The translations under genes were made by a program, and so were the position numbers. Under the pieces are notes generated by a model, which saw only the letters and a program-made list of their open reading frames with translations, was not told the origin of the DNA and did not search any database. A stretch of DNA of 64,000 bases from Streptomyces sp. V4I2. Lineage in GTDB: Bacteria > Actinomycetota > Actinomycetes > Streptomycetales > Streptomycetaceae. The stretch covers positions 4,216,001-4,280,000 of the forward strand of contig NZ_JAUSZM010000003.1 of NCBI RefSeq assembly GCF_030817655.1, written 5' to 3'. Numbering within the stretch: position 1 is the first letter of the stretch; every line of letters begins with the position of its first letter. Below are positions 34,470-43,258 of the stretch, in pieces.

Positions 34470-37400
34470 TCACATGTCGGGCACGGCCGTCAGCGCGGCC
34501 ATCTGCTGCACCGCGATCGGGTCGGCCGCGCCGCTGTACACGCGGACCTCGTCGATGGCGCCGGCGAAGTACTCGCTCGCCCCGCGCAGCGAACGGCCCA
34601 CCTGGAGACCGCCGGTGGCGGGCCACAGGGTGTTGTCCGTGCCGTAGGCGCCGGCGACGAGCTGGCCCTCGACGTACAGGCGGACCGAGTTGGCGAAGGC
34701 GTCGTAGACGACCGCCAGGTGCTGGCCGGAGCCGCCGGTGTCGGGCAGTTCCTGGTCGTCGGTGAAGGTGACGACCTCAGGGGCGGCCACGTCGGTCTTC
34801 GCCACGGCCAGCTCCCACTGGCCGGTGGCGGCCTGGTAGCGGACCTGAACGCGGTTGGCGTTGGTGCCCGGCAGGGCCAGCACCGTCTGCGACTTCTCCG
34901 GGTCCAGCGAGGTGAGCTGGGCGCGGGCGGTCACGGTGAAGCTGCTGTTGCCGGTGACCGGGGCAGTGGCGGTGGACGCGTAGTCACCGTCGCCGTCCAG
35001 GACGAGGTTGCCGTCGCCGACCAGGGCGGCGGTGTCGAACAGCGGGTCGGCCGGGCGGTAGATGGAGGCGTTGCCCGCGAGGGTCAGCGCCTGGCCGCCG
35101 CCGGTCTCGGTCACCGAGCCGTTGGTGGCCTGGTCCAGCTGCCAGTAGCCCTTGCGTTCCGGCTTGATGGTCATCAGCTCGGCGACCTGGGCCGCCGGCA
35201 GGAGACGGTCGAAGACGCGGATCTCGGCGAGGTCGCCGACGAAGTTGTCGCGGTAGCCGCTCTTGGCCGTCGAGCGGCCGATCTGCAGCGGGCCGTACGA
35301 CTTCCACGTGGAGCGCCGGGCGGCCGAACCCTTCAGGTCCTTGTTGATGTAGAGCTGGAGCTGCGGGCCGCCGGTCTTCTGCGCGTCGTACACGCCGGTC
35401 AGCAGGACCCACTGGTCCTTGACCACGGAGATGCCGGTGGAGACGGCCTTCCACTCGCCGAGCGAGTCCACGTCGTTGACCGGGACGGAGAACTTCCAGG
35501 TCTTCGCGGTGGCGTCGTAGCCGAGGGTGAAGCCGGGCTCGCCGGTGCCGTCCTGGCTGACGACCGTCATGTCCTTGTCGAGGGCCGTGGGCCGCACCCA
35601 GGCGCTGACGCTGAAGCTCCTGGCGGTGTCCAGCACGGTCTCGCTGGCGTCGAGGTAGGAATCGGCGCTGCCGTCGAAGCGGGCCGCCTTGTCGACCTTG
35701 CCGCCGGGGCCGTCCGCGCCGAAGGTGACGGCGGTGCCGGCGGTCGCCGAGAACTCGCCGCTCTCGTCGTGGGCCTCGGTGTCACCGGTCTGGTCGGCGA
35801 GGTTCCACTGGGCGACGACCGGCCTGCCCTCGGTCACCAGGAAGTCGTACGGCGTGCTGCTGGCGTGGGCCGCCTTGTCGATGGCGACCACTTCCAGCAC
35901 CTGGCGCCCGGAACGGGTCGGCAGCCACTGGACGGAGACCGAACCGCCCGGTGAGGACGGGGTGAGGGTGGTCATCGCCGCGCCGTTGAAGGAGTACTGG
36001 TACTTGACGACGTCGTTGTCCGGGATGGCGTCGTTCGGGTTCGGCGAGAAGGTGAAGGTGCCGTAGGTGCCCACGCCGTCGTGGTAGACGGTGTCGGACG
36101 GGTACTGCTTGGACAGCACCAGCGGCTTGCCGGGCCAGGTCTTGTCGTAGGTGAACTCGCAGCGCTGCGGGGTGTCGCCGTCCGAGCTCCACGGGCCGTA
36201 GCCGTCACCGTCGTAGGCCCGCGCGCTCCAGTAGATGGGGGTGCCCTGCGGGATCGACGACTTCACGGTGTGCACGAATTTGGTGCCGGTCGTCGGGGAG
36301 AGCCAGTCCGGGCTGGTGTACGTGTACGAGCCGGGTGTGGTTCCGCCCCACTCGACCTTGAACTGGACCTTCACCTTGTCGGTCTGGCCGTTGGCGTGGT
36401 CGGGGTCGCTCGCGATGGCCTGGAGCTTCGGCGGCACGTCGGTGGTGGCACGGCCCGTGCCCCACTTGCACACGCCGCCGGGGTCGGTGGACATGTCCGA
36501 GATCTTGATCTGCCGGGGCAGGTTGTTGTACTTGATCGACAGATACGCGTTGCCGCAGATCCGCTTCCACTCCGCGAAGCGGGACTCGTCGGCCGCGCGC
36601 AGGCCCAGCGTCATCGCGTTCCAGCCGCCCGCGGCGGCCGTCTTGATCTCGCTGGTCAGCTCGCCGGTCGAACCGCTCTCGAAGTGCAGGTTGGCCTGGC
36701 TGGAGCAGGAGGTCGGGGAGATCGCCTTGTCGACGGTCTGGAGATAGTCGTCCCAGTCGTCCGAGGTGTTGGACCAGTTGCTGGACGAGGTGAGGCTGTA
36801 GTTCGCGCCGCCGATCCGGTAGAGCTGGATGGGCTCGGCGGTCGGGGAGGCGCTGTAGATGTGCTCGACGCGGGCGGAGAAGGTCGCGCCGAGGATCTGC
36901 TTCCCCTTGTAGAAGGACAGCGGCATCGTGAACATCACGCGCCGGGAGCCGACGCCGTTGCAGGAGACCGGGTTGTAGTCGGTCGGGCACTTGCCGACGC
37001 CCGCGCTGCCCGAGTACTTCCAGTCCTGCTCGCCGGGGATGCCGGACATGACGCCGGTCCAGGCGGTGCGCGAGGTGGTGCGCTGGATCGGGTCGATGAC
37101 GACCGGGAAGACGGTGTCCTCGCCCTTCAGGAGCTTCTGGTCCGGGACGAGGCTCAGCTTGTCCTTGCCGACCTCGACGCCCAGCGGGGCGACGCGCCCG
37201 CCGCCGCCGGGACCGTCGAGGGCGGGCTCGGGGGCCGCCTCCGGTCCGGGGGCGGCGGCGCTCGTGTCGGCCGCGCCCGCCGTCGCCGACTTCAGCGCCT
37301 TCGCGACCGCCGTCGGCCCCTGCTTGCGCGCGGCGTTCTCCTCGACAGCGGCGGAGTCCCACATGGTGGGCTTGCCGGCCTGGAAGACGGTGCCGCCGAC

Positions 37401-38111
37401 GACGGCGTCCTCCGCGAGGATCGCGCCGGTGGCATCCTCGGCGACCTTCAGACCGTCGGTGGTCATGCCGAGGTCGAGCCGGGCCAGCCGGGGATCGGCC
37501 GCGGCCTCGGGCGTCTTGACGACGATCAGATGGCCGAAGCCGTCCGCCTCCGCCCGTACGGTCAGGTCGACGCCGGGCAGGACCTCGGCGTAGGTGGCGG
37601 TGTCGCCGTCGACGCTGGGCGCGGGCAGCTTGCCGTACGGCCAGGTCAGGGCGAGTTCGCGGCCCGCACGCCGCATGGTGACGAAGGGCTTGCCCGCCTG
37701 TCCGGCGGAGAAGGCCAGGTCGACGGTGGCGGCCTTCGGCCCCCAGGTGCCGTCGGCGCGCTTGACGAGCGCCGGGTCGACGGAGACCCACTTGCCGCCC
37801 TGGACGGTGCGGACGGGCTCGGTGTACTCGCGGGCGGTGAAGGTGCCGTCGGGCTCGGCGAAGATCTCCCTGCGCTCGGTGCGCAGTCCGACCACCTCGG
37901 CCCGCTTGCCGCTGTCCTTCGCGGAGGCCATGGCCTGCTGCTCGGTGACCAGCGGCTGGTCGGCCGCGGCCGGGACGGGGCTCTGGTCCGGTCCCCCGGC
38001 ACCGTTCGGGAGCGTCGCGGCGCCGGCCACCACGGCGCCGGTGACGGCTGCCGCGACAGCGGCGCGCAGCACGAGGCCGCGCCGTATCGGTCTGGGTCTG
38101 TCTGCGGACAC
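34470..38111 (-). CDS. Large exported LamG-domain protein of the RHS operon
   Basis: A 1213-residue exported protein. GTG 38111 follows GGGAG by 9 bases; ATG 38135 lacks a ribosome site. The N-terminus has RPIRRGLVLRAAVAAAVTGAVVAG, a signal peptide or anchor. The following 700 residues are beta-rich without catalytic motifs I recognise (conserved SRRVMFTMPLSFYKGKQILG; DWDDYLQTVDKAISP). The C-terminal half carries two concanavalin-like LamG domains (about 760-980 and 985-1205), each with AARFDGSADSYLD or LVLDGDGDYA and IGRSTAKSGYRDNFVGDLAE- or VGRSLRGASEYFAGAIDE-type endings. LamG domains bind glycans or proteins. Position between the FG-GAP and RHS genes suggests that it anchors or presents the toxin at the surface. 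Confidence 0.88.
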   Translation of the reverse strand: MSADRPRPIRRGLVLRAAVAAAVTGAVVAGAATLPNGAGGPDQSPVPAAADQPLVTEQQAMASAKDSGKRAEVVGLRTERREIFAEPDGTFTAREYTEPVRTVQGGKWVSVDPALVKRADGTWGPKAATVDLAFSAGQAGKPFVTMRRAGRELALTWPYGKLPAPSVDGDTATYAEVLPGVDLTVRAEADGFGHLIVVKTPEAAADPRLARLDLGMTTDGLKVAEDATGAILAEDAVVGGTVFQAGKPTMWDSAAVEENAARKQGPTAVAKALKSATAGAADTSAAAPGPEAAPEPALDGPGGGGRVAPLGVEVGKDKLSLVPDQKLLKGEDTVFPVVIDPIQRTTSRTAWTGVMSGIPGEQDWKYSGSAGVGKCPTDYNPVSCNGVGSRRVMFTMPLSFYKGKQILGATFSARVEHIYSASPTAEPIQLYRIGGANYSLTSSSNWSNTSDDWDDYLQTVDKAISPTSCSSQANLHFESGSTGELTSEIKTAAAGGWNAMTLGLRAADESRFAEWKRICGNAYLSIKYNNLPRQIKISDMSTDPGGVCKWGTGRATTDVPPKLQAIASDPDHANGQTDKVKVQFKVEWGGTTPGSYTYTSPDWLSPTTGTKFVHTVKSSIPQGTPIYWSARAYDGDGYGPWSSDGDTPQRCEFTYDKTWPGKPLVLSKQYPSDTVYHDGVGTYGTFTFSPNPNDAIPDNDVVKYQYSFNGAAMTTLTPSSPGGSVSVQWLPTRSGRQVLEVVAIDKAAHASSTPYDFLVTEGRPVVAQWNLADQTGDTEAHDESGEFSATAGTAVTFGADGPGGKVDKAARFDGSADSYLDASETVLDTARSFSVSAWVRPTALDKDMTVVSQDGTGEPGFTLGYDATAKTWKFSVPVNDVDSLGEWKAVSTGISVVKDQWVLLTGVYDAQKTGGPQLQLYINKDLKGSAARRSTWKSYGPLQIGRSTAKSGYRDNFVGDLAEIRVFDRLLPAAQVAELMTIKPERKGYWQLDQATNGSVTETGGGQALTLAGNASIYRPADPLFDTAALVGDGNLVLDGDGDYASTATAPVTGNSSFTVTARAQLTSLDPEKSQTVLALPGTNANRVQVRYQAATGQWELAVAKTDVAAPEVVTFTDDQELPDTGGSGQHLAVVYDAFANSVRLYVEGQLVAGAYGTDNTLWPATGGLQVGRSLRGASEYFAGAIDEVRVYSGAADPIAVQQMAALTAVPDM

Positions 38112-38251
38112 GCGTCCACACTCCCGTCGGTTCATGTCTGTCTGGGAAGTCGGGAAGTCGAGAGGCCAAAGGCACCGGGCCGTCACCACGAAGGGGAGGC
38201 CTGCCTCCGGAAGCCGTGCCTGGCACGGCTGTGAGGGTGAGGTGGTCACGC

Positions 38252-38280
38252 GCCGGCCGGCCGTTCCGAGGCCGGCCGGC
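38252..38280. terminator. Palindromic hairpin between FG-GAP and LamG genes
   Basis: GCCGGCCGGCC (38252-38262) and GGCCGGCCGGC (38270-38280), an 11-bp perfect stem with a 7-base loop, 17 bases after the FG-GAP gene stop. There is no U-tract on the minus strand, so it may attenuate rather than end transcription. Confidence 0.5.
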
Positions 38281-38296
38281 CACCGCGCGGGCGTCG

Positions 38297-39841
38297 TCAG
38301 CGGACGATCGCCCCGAAAGCCACACCGGTCGCCGGGAGACCGCCCTCACCGGGCTTGATCGTCACCGTCGGCGCGCCGCCGGAGGCCACGTTCCACGGGA
38401 AGCCGTGGACCCCGCGGGTCTCGGCGGGGCCGTAGGGCATGCCGACGTACAGCACCGAGGGGGTGGCGGCCAGGGAGAGGCCGGCGAGCTGGCGCAAGGC
38501 GGGAGCGCCCGGCACGCCGTAGCCGGGGTCGATCCACTGGTCGGAGGCGCCGGGCGCGCCGACCAGCGGGACGATCTGGACGCCGCCCTTCTCCGCGTAC
38601 TCCTCGGACGACTCCTCGCCCGGCACGCCGATGGCGAGGCGGGTGGTGGTGGCCGTGGAGGTGGCGTTCGGCGAGGTGTTGACGGCGGCGAGCTGCTTGC
38701 CGAAGAAGTCGCCGGCCTCGGACTCCTGGCCCATGTCGGCGACGTTCTGGTCGATCCAGGCGGTCTCGGTGAACGTGCCGTTGGCTGCGAGCTTGAACAC
38801 CTGGACGGCGCCCGCGTCGACGGTGGTCACCAGGTCCTCGCCGGGCACGCCGACCACGAGCAGCGACTCGGTGGTGGAGGTGGCGCCGGAGGCCCGGTAC
38901 GGCACCATGGCGAGCGCGGCGCCGAACTGGTCGTCCACCTCGGGGGCGCCGGTGATCACGTCCTGGTCCTGGCCGAGGCCGCCGAGCGGCTTCGGGGAGT
39001 TCGAGGTGAGCGCGTGGCTGAAGAAGGCGACGCCGCCGGCGAAGGGGACGGTGCCGAGCGCTTCGCCGGGGGTGCCGACCGCGAAGTGGGTCGGGGTCGC
39101 GGCGATGGTGGTGCCGAAGCGGTCGTCCTGCTCGGCGATGCCCGACACGGCGCCCGCGGTCTCGGTGTCCTGGTGGACGAAGGCCACGGTCTGCGCGGTG
39201 CCGCCGACGTAGTAGAAGCCGCCCGCGTCCTCGAGGGTGCCGATGGACTCGCCGGGAGTGCCGATCAGCAGATACGGCGCGCCGGCCGAGGTCTTGCCCG
39301 CGGCGAGGGAGTAGCCGACCCAGTCGTCGGTCTCGGTTCCGCCGCCCAGGGGCTTGTCGGTGCCCTGGTAGAACTCCTTCACCGGCTTGGTGCCGGCGTT
39401 CAGCCCGCTCGTGGAGCCGTGGATGAGTTGCACGACCCCGGCGTCGGGCACGGTGCCCATGTCCTCGTACGGCGTGCCGACCACGAGGTCGCTGCATCCG
39501 TCGAGGTCGGCGTCGTACACGGCCAGCGCGTGGCCGTACCGGTCGTTGGCCTCGGGTGCGCCGGGGATGTTGTCGAGCGCCTGCGAGAAGGAGAGGGTGC
39601 CCTTGCCGCCGCCGTACACGACGTGCACCACCCCCGCCTTCTGCACGCCGTCGACGCTTGCCTCCGGGTCGGCGATCGCCGTGTCCCTGACGCCGTCGCC
39701 GTTGAAGTCCGAATCGGTCCCCGACGGGCACGCGACGGCGGCCGCGGCGGGCGTACCGCCGGATGCGCCCGCCAAGGCCAGCAGTGCCCCTGCCAGAACA
39801 GTGGCAGCACTACGCCGCCATGCTTTCCCCACCCTTGTCAC
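38297..39841 (-). CDS. Exported FG-GAP/VCBS beta-propeller protein
   Basis: A 514-residue secreted protein with a signal peptide (KAWRRSAATVLAGALLALAGAS...AAAA). The mature part is a series of about seven FG-GAP-like blades, with DFNGDGVRDTAIADPEA as a calcium-loop motif and recurring VGTPYEDMG, IGTPGESIG, VGTPGEALG, VGVPGEDLV and IGVPGEESS. Such integrin-like propellers mediate adhesion or protein contacts. The GTG at 39841 has no clear ribosome site and lies just after a possible -10 box, so the mRNA may be leaderless. It is the first gene of the FG-GAP - LamG - RHS - SUKH unit. Confidence 0.88.
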   Translation of the reverse strand: MTRVGKAWRRSAATVLAGALLALAGASGGTPAAAAVACPSGTDSDFNGDGVRDTAIADPEASVDGVQKAGVVHVVYGGGKGTLSFSQALDNIPGAPEANDRYGHALAVYDADLDGCSDLVVGTPYEDMGTVPDAGVVQLIHGSTSGLNAGTKPVKEFYQGTDKPLGGGTETDDWVGYSLAAGKTSAGAPYLLIGTPGESIGTLEDAGGFYYVGGTAQTVAFVHQDTETAGAVSGIAEQDDRFGTTIAATPTHFAVGTPGEALGTVPFAGGVAFFSHALTSNSPKPLGGLGQDQDVITGAPEVDDQFGAALAMVPYRASGATSTTESLLVVGVPGEDLVTTVDAGAVQVFKLAANGTFTETAWIDQNVADMGQESEAGDFFGKQLAAVNTSPNATSTATTTRLAIGVPGEESSEEYAEKGGVQIVPLVGAPGASDQWIDPGYGVPGAPALRQLAGLSLAATPSVLYVGMPYGPAETRGVHGFPWNVASGGAPTVTIKPGEGGLPATGVAFGAIVR

Positions 39842-39851
39842 CTATGCCCCG

Positions 39852-39878
39852 TACATAAAGAGAATCTAAAAAGGTCAA
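39852..39878 (-). promoter_or_regulatory. Candidate promoter of the RHS operon
   Basis: On the minus strand TTGACC (39873-39878) and TATGTA (39852-39857) are separated by 15 bases in an AT-rich patch unusual for the region. Transcription would begin within a few bases of the 39841 GTG. Confidence 0.45.
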
Positions 39879-40049
39879 GGGATCATGGCTCCACTTGAGG
39901 TGCACATGCAACACACCTCCCACACCTCAGTGGGTGACAAGCGTCACACTGGTCACACGCGGGCAACTTCCCCCTGCACTGACCTGGAGACCCTCGGCAC
40001 CGGGGTGGTCATCTCACAGGCGTAGACAGGTCAGCCATCTTCACATTCT

Positions 40050-40640
40050 CTACGGCGCCTTCCAACACGTCGCTGAGCGGCGGCAGTTACATCTCGGACG
40101 TCCCCTACCTGGACGCACAACGCCATCGGCGACATCCTGTCGATCGCCGACACCCCGACCGGTCGCACGAGTGACGTCCAGCGGTTCACGTACGACGGCC
40201 TGCGCCGGCTGACCGACACGTGGACGTCATCGGTGACCTCCGGCGGGGCGTCAGGCACGGGAGCCTCGGAGAGCGCCTACTCCTCCGCTGCGTCGTCCTC
40301 GACGGTCGGGGAAGTGTCCCCGTTCGACGACTGCGACGAGCACGACCCCGCAGATGACGTCCAAGGACACCTACACCTACGACGTGTCCGGCAACACCAA
40401 GACACGTGTCCCCGGAGGCGACACCCAGTCGCTGAACTGCGACAAGCAGGGCGAACTGACGACGGTCACGAATGTCGACGGCACGGTGACGGCGACCCGC
40501 TACTACTCCTTCGGCGGCTCGACGGTCGCGATGCGGACGGCGTCCACTTCCTGGCGTCGGACCATCAGGGCACGGCGGAACTGGCGGTCGACGCGACCAC
40601 GGGCGAGACGACCCCAGCAGCACGTGCGCGGACATCGACT
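40050..40640 (+). pseudogene. Frameshifted RHS-repeat remnant
   Basis: Three plus-strand pieces in different frames read as the C-terminal YD/RHS-core part of a toxin. DILSIADTPTGRTSDVQRF with YDGLRRLTDTWTS comes first, then (one frame over, from 40354) TYTYDVSGNTKTRVPGGDTQ to STVAMRTA, then back in the first frame GVHFLASDHQGTAELAVDATTG. The pieces align in order with residues of the intact RHS protein in this window (VLSIADTANSASPDVQCF; FLGSDHHGTGELAIDAATGT). At least two frameshifts are present, and no start codon, Hint domain or toxin tip is present. The rest of 39880-40985 has no gene that I can support. Confidence 0.8.
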
Positions 40641-40985
40641 GCCCGACCCGGCCGTGCCCCCTGCGCGAGAACACCACCCCCGGTCACGAACCGTCTTGAG
40701 TGAGGTTCGCAGCGCGACCCTGATGCGTCGGAGTCGGAACGGGCCGGAGCCGGGCCTGACGGCCTGACCCTCACAGCGCGCCGGTGGCTCCCGCCGGCAC
40801 CATCGTCACCCGTAGGTTCGGCGGGCCGATGGGCTGAAGGCGCGGGCGCTGTGCGGGAGTTCACCGGCGCCCCCCAACAGGCCCCGTTCCACCGCCCCTT
40901 GGCAGCCGTGACCCGCATCACAGAATGCGCAAGCATCCCTCCCCGCGAGCCGGGAACAGGTACCGGGTGCCCGCTGGACAGAATA

Positions 40986-41004
40986 GAAGGTTAGGCTAAC
41001 CTAA
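40986..41004. promoter_or_regulatory. Iron box (DmdR1/IdeR site) of desE
   Basis: GAAGGTTAGGCTAACCTAA matches the Streptomyces iron-box palindrome TTAGGTTAGGCTAACCTAA at 17 of 19 positions, 69 bases before the desE start. DmdR1 with Fe(II) represses from such sites. Confidence 0.9.
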
Positions 41005-41073
41005 GCCTGATTCCAGCCACCCGCAGGCGCGGACCCCCAGTGGCCCCCGTACGCACGAAAGCAGACCCATCCC

Positions 41074-42120
41074 ATGTCGAACGCCAGAACCGCCAACTTC
41101 TCCCGCCGCGGGCTGCTCGCCACCGGTGGCGCGCTCGGCCTCGGCGCCTTCCTGGCCGCGTGCGGCGACAGCGACTCGGAGAGCAGCGGCTCGGACTCGA
41201 CGGCGTCCGCCAAGGCCTCCGGCCCCTGGAGCTTCAAGGACGACCGCGGCACGACCGTGAAGCTGGACAAGGCCCCCGCGAACATCGTCGCGTTCACCGG
41301 TGTCGCCGCCGCCCTCTTCGACTACGGCATCTCGGTCAAGGGCGTGTTCGGCCCGACCAAGACCTCGGACGGCAAGGCCGACGTCCAGGCCGGCGACATG
41401 GACATCAGCAAGCTCACCGTCCTCGGCAACGCCTGGGACCAGTTCAACGTCGAGAAGTACGCGGCCCTCGCGCCCGACGTGCTGATCTCCACGATGTTCG
41501 ACGACGCCGGCACGCTCTGGTACGTCCCCGAGGCGTCGAAGGACAAGATCGCCCAGCTGGCCCCGAGCGTCGGCATCTCCGTCTACGACCGCCAGCTCAC
41601 CGCGCCGCTGCAGCGCATGTGGGAGCTCGCCGAGTCGCTGGGCGCCGACATGAAGGCCGCGGCGGTCGCCGACTCCAAGAAGACGTTCGAGGAGGCCGCC
41701 ACCCGCCTGCGCGCGGCCGCCAAGGCCAAGCCCGACATCAAGGTGATGGCCGGTTCCGCCAGCGCGGAACTGTTCTACGTCTCCGGCACCAACCTCTCCA
41801 TCGACCTGGAGTACTTCAAGGCCCTCGGCGTGAACTTCGTCGAGCCGCCGGAGAGCGCCAAGAAGGTCGGCGGCGGCTGGTTCGAGTCGCTGAGCTGGGA
41901 GAACGTCGACAAGTACAAGGCCGACATCATCATGATGGACGACCGTTCCTCGACCATCCAGCCGGCCGACATCACCGAGGCCACCTGGAAGCAGCTGCCC
42001 GCCGTCAAGGCCGGCCAGATCATCGCGCGCTCCCCCGAGCCGATCCTGTCCTACGCCAAGTGCACCCCGCTGCTCACCAGCCTCGCCGAGGCGCTGGAGA
42101 AGGCCAAGAAGGTCAGCTGA
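41074..42120 (+). CDS. desE: Ferrioxamine-binding lipoprotein DesE
   Basis: A 348-residue siderophore-binding protein of an ABC uptake system. The signal peptide has both a twin-arginine-like SRRGLL and a lipobox LAAC, so the mature protein is a lipid-anchored receptor. The rest is the two-lobe periplasmic-binding fold (VAFTGVAAALFDYGISVKGV; NVEKYAALAPDVLISTMF). The S. coelicolor homologue SCO2780 takes up ferrioxamines, and the gene order desE-desF-desABCD is conserved here. An iron box lies upstream. The transporter permease and ATPase are not in the window. Confidence 0.95.
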   Translation: MSNARTANFSRRGLLATGGALGLGAFLAACGDSDSESSGSDSTASAKASGPWSFKDDRGTTVKLDKAPANIVAFTGVAAALFDYGISVKGVFGPTKTSDGKADVQAGDMDISKLTVLGNAWDQFNVEKYAALAPDVLISTMFDDAGTLWYVPEASKDKIAQLAPSVGISVYDRQLTAPLQRMWELAESLGADMKAAAVADSKKTFEEAATRLRAAAKAKPDIKVMAGSASAELFYVSGTNLSIDLEYFKALGVNFVEPPESAKKVGGGWFESLSWENVDKYKADIIMMDDRSSTIQPADITEATWKQLPAVKAGQIIARSPEPILSYAKCTPLLTSLAEALEKAKKVS

Positions 42121-42129
42121 CCCTTGCGC

Positions 42130-42162
42130 GCGGGCCGGCCGACTCCAAGCGGTCCGGCCCGC
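42130..42162 (+). terminator. Hairpin between desE and desF
   Basis: GCGGGCCGG (42130-42138) pairs with CCGGCCCGC (42154-42162), 9 bases after the desE stop. It may lower desF expression relative to the abundant binding protein. Confidence 0.55.
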
Positions 42163-42209
42163 CCCGCACCTGACCCGACCACATCTTCCTGACTCTCAGG
42201 AGAACAAGA

Positions 42210-43076
42210 GTGAGTACCGCCGTGGCCGCCCCGTTCCGTTTCTTCTCCCTCCAGGTCGTACGGACGAGGCGGCTCGGCCCGTCCCTGGTCCGGGTCACCT
42301 TCGACGGCCCCGACCTCCGCGACTTCCACTCCGACGGACAGGACCAGTCCCTGTCGCTGTTCATCCCGCACCCCGGCCAGAGCGAGCCTCAGGTGCCGAT
42401 CGAGCTGGGTGAGGGCTGGTGGCAGGGCTGGCGCGAACTCCCGGAGGACGTACGGGCGGTGATGCGCTCGTACACGCTCCGCTCCCTGCGCCGGGACGCC
42501 GACGGCCACACGGCCGAGATCGACATCGAATTCGTGCTGCACGGCGTCGAGACGGACGCGGCCATCGAAGCGGGCCCCGCCTCCCGGTGGGCCGCGGGTG
42601 CCGCGGCCGGCGACAAGGTCGTGCTGCTGGGCCCGGCGGTCGCGGACAACCGGGCGATCCGCTTCCGGCCGCCCGAGGACACCGACCTGGTGGTGATCTG
42701 GGGTGACGAGACCGCCGTACCGGCCGCCCGCTCCATCGTCGAGTCGCTGCCGGCCGGCACCCCCGCCCGGGTCTGGCTGGAGGTCCCGCACGCCGGTGAC
42801 ATCCAGGACGTGGTGACGGAGGCGGACGCCGAGATCACCTGGCTGGTGCAGGAGGAGAAGGCCGCCCAGAGTCCGCCCCTGGCGCTCAGCGCCCTCCGCG
42901 ACACCCAACTCCCGCCCGCCGAGCACCCGTACGTCTGGATCGCGGGCGAGTCCGGGTGTGTGAAGTCGCTGCGCCGGCACTTCGTGCGCGAGCGCGAGTT
43001 CGACCGCCGAAGAGTCACCTTCGTCGGTTACTGGCGGCAGGGCCTGACCGAGGAGCAGCTGCGCGAGCAGGAGTGA
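42210..43076 (+). CDS. desF: Siderophore-interacting flavoprotein DesF
   Basis: A 288-residue ViuB/YqjH-like siderophore-interacting protein, expected to reduce ferric ferrioxamine with a flavin and NAD(P)H and so release iron inside the cell. Motifs are VVRTRRLGPSLVRVTF at the N-terminus, the FAD-binding YTLRSLRRDADG (RxYTxR class) and the C-terminal VWIAGESGCVKSLRRHF. GTG start after AGGAGAACAAGA. It follows desE by 89 bases in the same iron-controlled unit. Confidence 0.93.
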   Translation: MSTAVAAPFRFFSLQVVRTRRLGPSLVRVTFDGPDLRDFHSDGQDQSLSLFIPHPGQSEPQVPIELGEGWWQGWRELPEDVRAVMRSYTLRSLRRDADGHTAEIDIEFVLHGVETDAAIEAGPASRWAAGAAAGDKVVLLGPAVADNRAIRFRPPEDTDLVVIWGDETAVPAARSIVESLPAGTPARVWLEVPHAGDIQDVVTEADAEITWLVQEEKAAQSPPLALSALRDTQLPPAEHPYVWIAGESGCVKSLRRHFVREREFDRRRVTFVGYWRQGLTEEQLREQE

Positions 43077-43176
43077 CGCTCGGCGGTGGACTCCCGTAGG
43101 ACCCCAACCGGCTGACGCCAGGCCTGTGTTCAGAGTGACGGCAGTCACGGAAGGGGCTGGGTTTCACTCAAGTTAA

Positions 43177-43195
43177 TTAGGTTAGGCTAACCTAA
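43177..43195. promoter_or_regulatory. Perfect iron box of desABCD
   Basis: TTAGGTTAGGCTAACCTAA, a 19/19 match to the iron-box consensus, 63 bases before the desA ATG. Iron-replete DmdR1 should shut off desferrioxamine synthesis here. Confidence 0.95.
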
Positions 43196-43258
43196 GTTAA
43201 AGCCGAGGCTCCGCCCCGCTCCCCAGCCCACGGACTGTCCCCACCGGAGGACCCGCAC

